Part shown: positions 62,641 through 64,000 of the stretch, piece after piece
How the letters are laid out: each line of letters opens with the position of its first letter
How positions within the stretch are numbered: the first letter of the stretch is position 1
NCBI GenBank assembly: GCA_033002965.1
Contig: JAURVB010000149.1
Coordinates: forward strand, 186,001 to 250,000
DNA from: Piper betle
Taxonomy: Eukaryota; Streptophyta; Magnoliopsida; Piperales; Piperaceae
Direction: 5' to 3'
Length of the DNA: 64,000 nucleotides
Position numbers and translations under genes: made by a program
Notes under the pieces: model-generated
What the model saw: only the letters and a program-made list of their open reading frames with translations
Databases searched by the model: none
What the model was told of the DNA's origin: nothing

Positions 62641-63830
62641 GCCGCCCCCCCCACCCCCCCCACCCCCCCACCCCCCCTCCTCCTCCTGCTAGTTTCCGCC
62701 TCCCCTTCAGCCTCGCCCCGCCTAGCCCCCAGGCCCCCCCCCCCTCTTGCCAGTTTCTGCTTCCCCTTTAGCCTCGCCCCGCCCAGCCCCCAGCCCCTCC
62801 CCGTCCTCGACCAAGCCCCACCCAGTCCCGCCTGTAGCCGTCGTCCCCTATCGCCCCTGCCAGCAACAACGGCTCCCCCCCTCCCCACACATTGCTCCCC
62901 ACCCACCCGAGTCCCCACCCCTCTCGTCGATTTTTGCCGCCCCCTTGGCCTTGCCCCCAGCCAAGCCCCACCTGCCCTTGCCCGCAGCCGCCGTCCCCCA
63001 CCGCCCCACCCCTAGCCAAGCCCCACCCAGCCCCGCCTGCAGCCGCTGTCCCCCATTGCCTCGGCCAGTAGCTGCAGCTGGTCCCCTCGGCATTGCTCCT
63101 CCCGCTCCTGGCTAGCGCAACGCATTTTCCAGGGGCCCACCCACCACCAAGGCGGCGACATAGTTAGCCAGCCGGGGCCGACGGCGAGGTCGCCGACATG
63201 GGGTGGTGCGCCAAAACAAACGGGGAAGAAACATGGGAGGTATTTTCGTGATAAAAATTTGACTCAAGTTGGACTCATATTAATATTACTAAATAAATTT
63301 TAAAAAATATAATAAATTCATAATAAAAACTTAACTCGATCCCGAATCAAGTTAATATTATGAAATAAATTTTAAAAAAATAAAATAATTTTGTAACAAA
63401 AACTTGACTTGATCCCGACTCGAGTTAATATTAGGAAATAAATTTTAAAAAATAAAATAATTTTGTAATAAAAACTTGACTCGATCCCAATTAGAGTTAA
63501 TATTACCAAATAAATTTCAAAAAAATAAAATAATTTCGTAACTAAAACTTAACTTGATCCCGACTCGAGTTAATATCAGTTCGAGTCAAGTTATTATTAA
63601 TAAATTATTTTATTTTTAAAATTTATTTCGTAATATTAACCCTTGATCGCTAGTGAGGGCTTGGCTGGGGCAAGACAGGGCTAGGGACGGGGCGAGGCCG
63701 AGGGGGAGGCAGAAACCGGTAAGGGGGACTCGGGTGGGTGGGGAGTAACGCAGGGGGACGCCGTGGCTACTGGCGGGGGCGGTGGGGGATGGCAACTGTA
63801 GGAGGGCCTGAGGGGTGAGTTGAGGTCCAT
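62641..63830. repeat. Large imperfect inverted repeat with GC-rich arms around an AT-rich 72-bp array
   Basis: The left arm (about 62690-63120) is extremely C-rich; the right arm (about 63650-63800) is its G-rich complement. The longest exact match noticed is 22 bp (62895-62916 against 63724-63745). The words GCCTCGCCCC, CCAGCCAAGCCC and CAGTTTCTGC also recur in complement. Proline/arginine-rich frames in the left arm are composition artefacts with internal duplication, not a convincing gene. The right side was not followed to a clean boundary. Confidence 0.65.
63253..63600. repeat. Five tandem ~72-bp units with GACTCGA motifs, then one inverted unit
   Basis: Units start at about 63259, 63331, 63404, 63476 and 63549 (spacing 72, 73, 72, 73). 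Each reads roughly TTGACTCGATCCCGACTCGA, GTTAATATTA, then AAATAAATTTTAAAAAATAA. An inverted copy of the unit (TTTAAAATTTATTTCGTAAT, ATTAAC) follows at about 63600-63641. Confidence 0.85.
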
Positions 63831-64000
63831 ACGAGGTATCAAATGCGAGTGATCTTATATCGGCTTTTTAAATTTACTACTGATTATTTCCATTAAGGAT
63901 TATTGAAGAGCCCTTCGGGCATTAGGCGGAAAAAAGAAAAGCAAGAAGCTAAACATAGCTGGAGCGTGTAACAGGATTTGATGTACAATTTTCATAATAC
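63831..64000. other. Window end, nothing recognised
   Basis: No gene, RNA or repeat end identified in the final bases. Confidence 0.5.

Noticed and set aside
62554..63115. Proline-rich extensin-like frame
   Set aside because: Product of homopolymeric C tracts and internal duplication in an inverted repeat. No signal peptide and no SPPPP/Tyr extensin pattern.
63253..63600. CRISPR-like regular repeats
   Set aside because: Units are contiguous tandem copies without spacers, in plant DNA.

Overview
The window is plant nuclear DNA. Its genes have spliced introns with GT-AG borders, plant-specific families are present (ALOG/LSH, MAKR, U-box/ARM PUB, pectate lyase, PPR), there is a nuclear tRNA-Arg, and the AT-rich intergenic space is full of small transposons. 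Several genes have very GC-rich 5' or whole coding regions (EXO70, first exons of the arabinose-5-phosphate isomerase and GRIM-19, the ALOG gene) beside AT-rich ones. That bimodality suggests a monocot, probably not a grass; this is inference.

Layout. 0-9 kb is a gene cluster: the 3' end of a BKI1/MAKR-type kinase regulator (+), an FKBP20-2-like chloroplast-lumen immunophilin (-), a cytosolic-type pectate lyase (+) and an EXO70 exocyst subunit (-) with a one-base frameshift. 9-16 kb is AT-rich and holds a hAT-like non-autonomous element, tRNA-Arg(TCG) and a 205-bp triplication. 16-19.5 kb is the GRIM-19/NDUFA13 complex I subunit (+), frameshifted in exon 1. 20-25.7 kb holds a 2.84-kb solo-LTR-like repeat, a 0.6-kb hAT MITE and an intron-less PYROXD2-like pseudogene. 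26.4-28.6 kb is arabinose-5-phosphate isomerase (-). 28.7-35.5 kb is mostly gene-empty with a second hAT-like element. 35.6-36.2 kb is an ALOG/LSH developmental regulator (-). 38-40.4 kb is an old relative of the solo LTR. 43.9-46.5 kb is threonine aldolase (+, 9 exons). 47.1-50.1 kb is a PUB4-type E3 ligase (-). 51.4-52.3 kb is a third hAT-like element. 54.9-59.4 kb is an S26 signal-peptidase-like protein (-) whose long first intron contains a decayed PPR gene. The last 4.5 kb is repeat DNA ending in a large inverted repeat around a 72-bp tandem array.

The genes are unrelated in pathway and show no operon-like logic. Two themes recur: cell wall and secretion (pectate lyase, KDO precursor synthesis for rhamnogalacturonan II, EXO70) and signalling (MAKR, PUB, ALOG). 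The most notable non-genic signal is a family of three CpG-rich-core elements, each with perfect 8-bp target-site duplications, that share an internal 'GACTCGAGT' module with two structurally different repeats.
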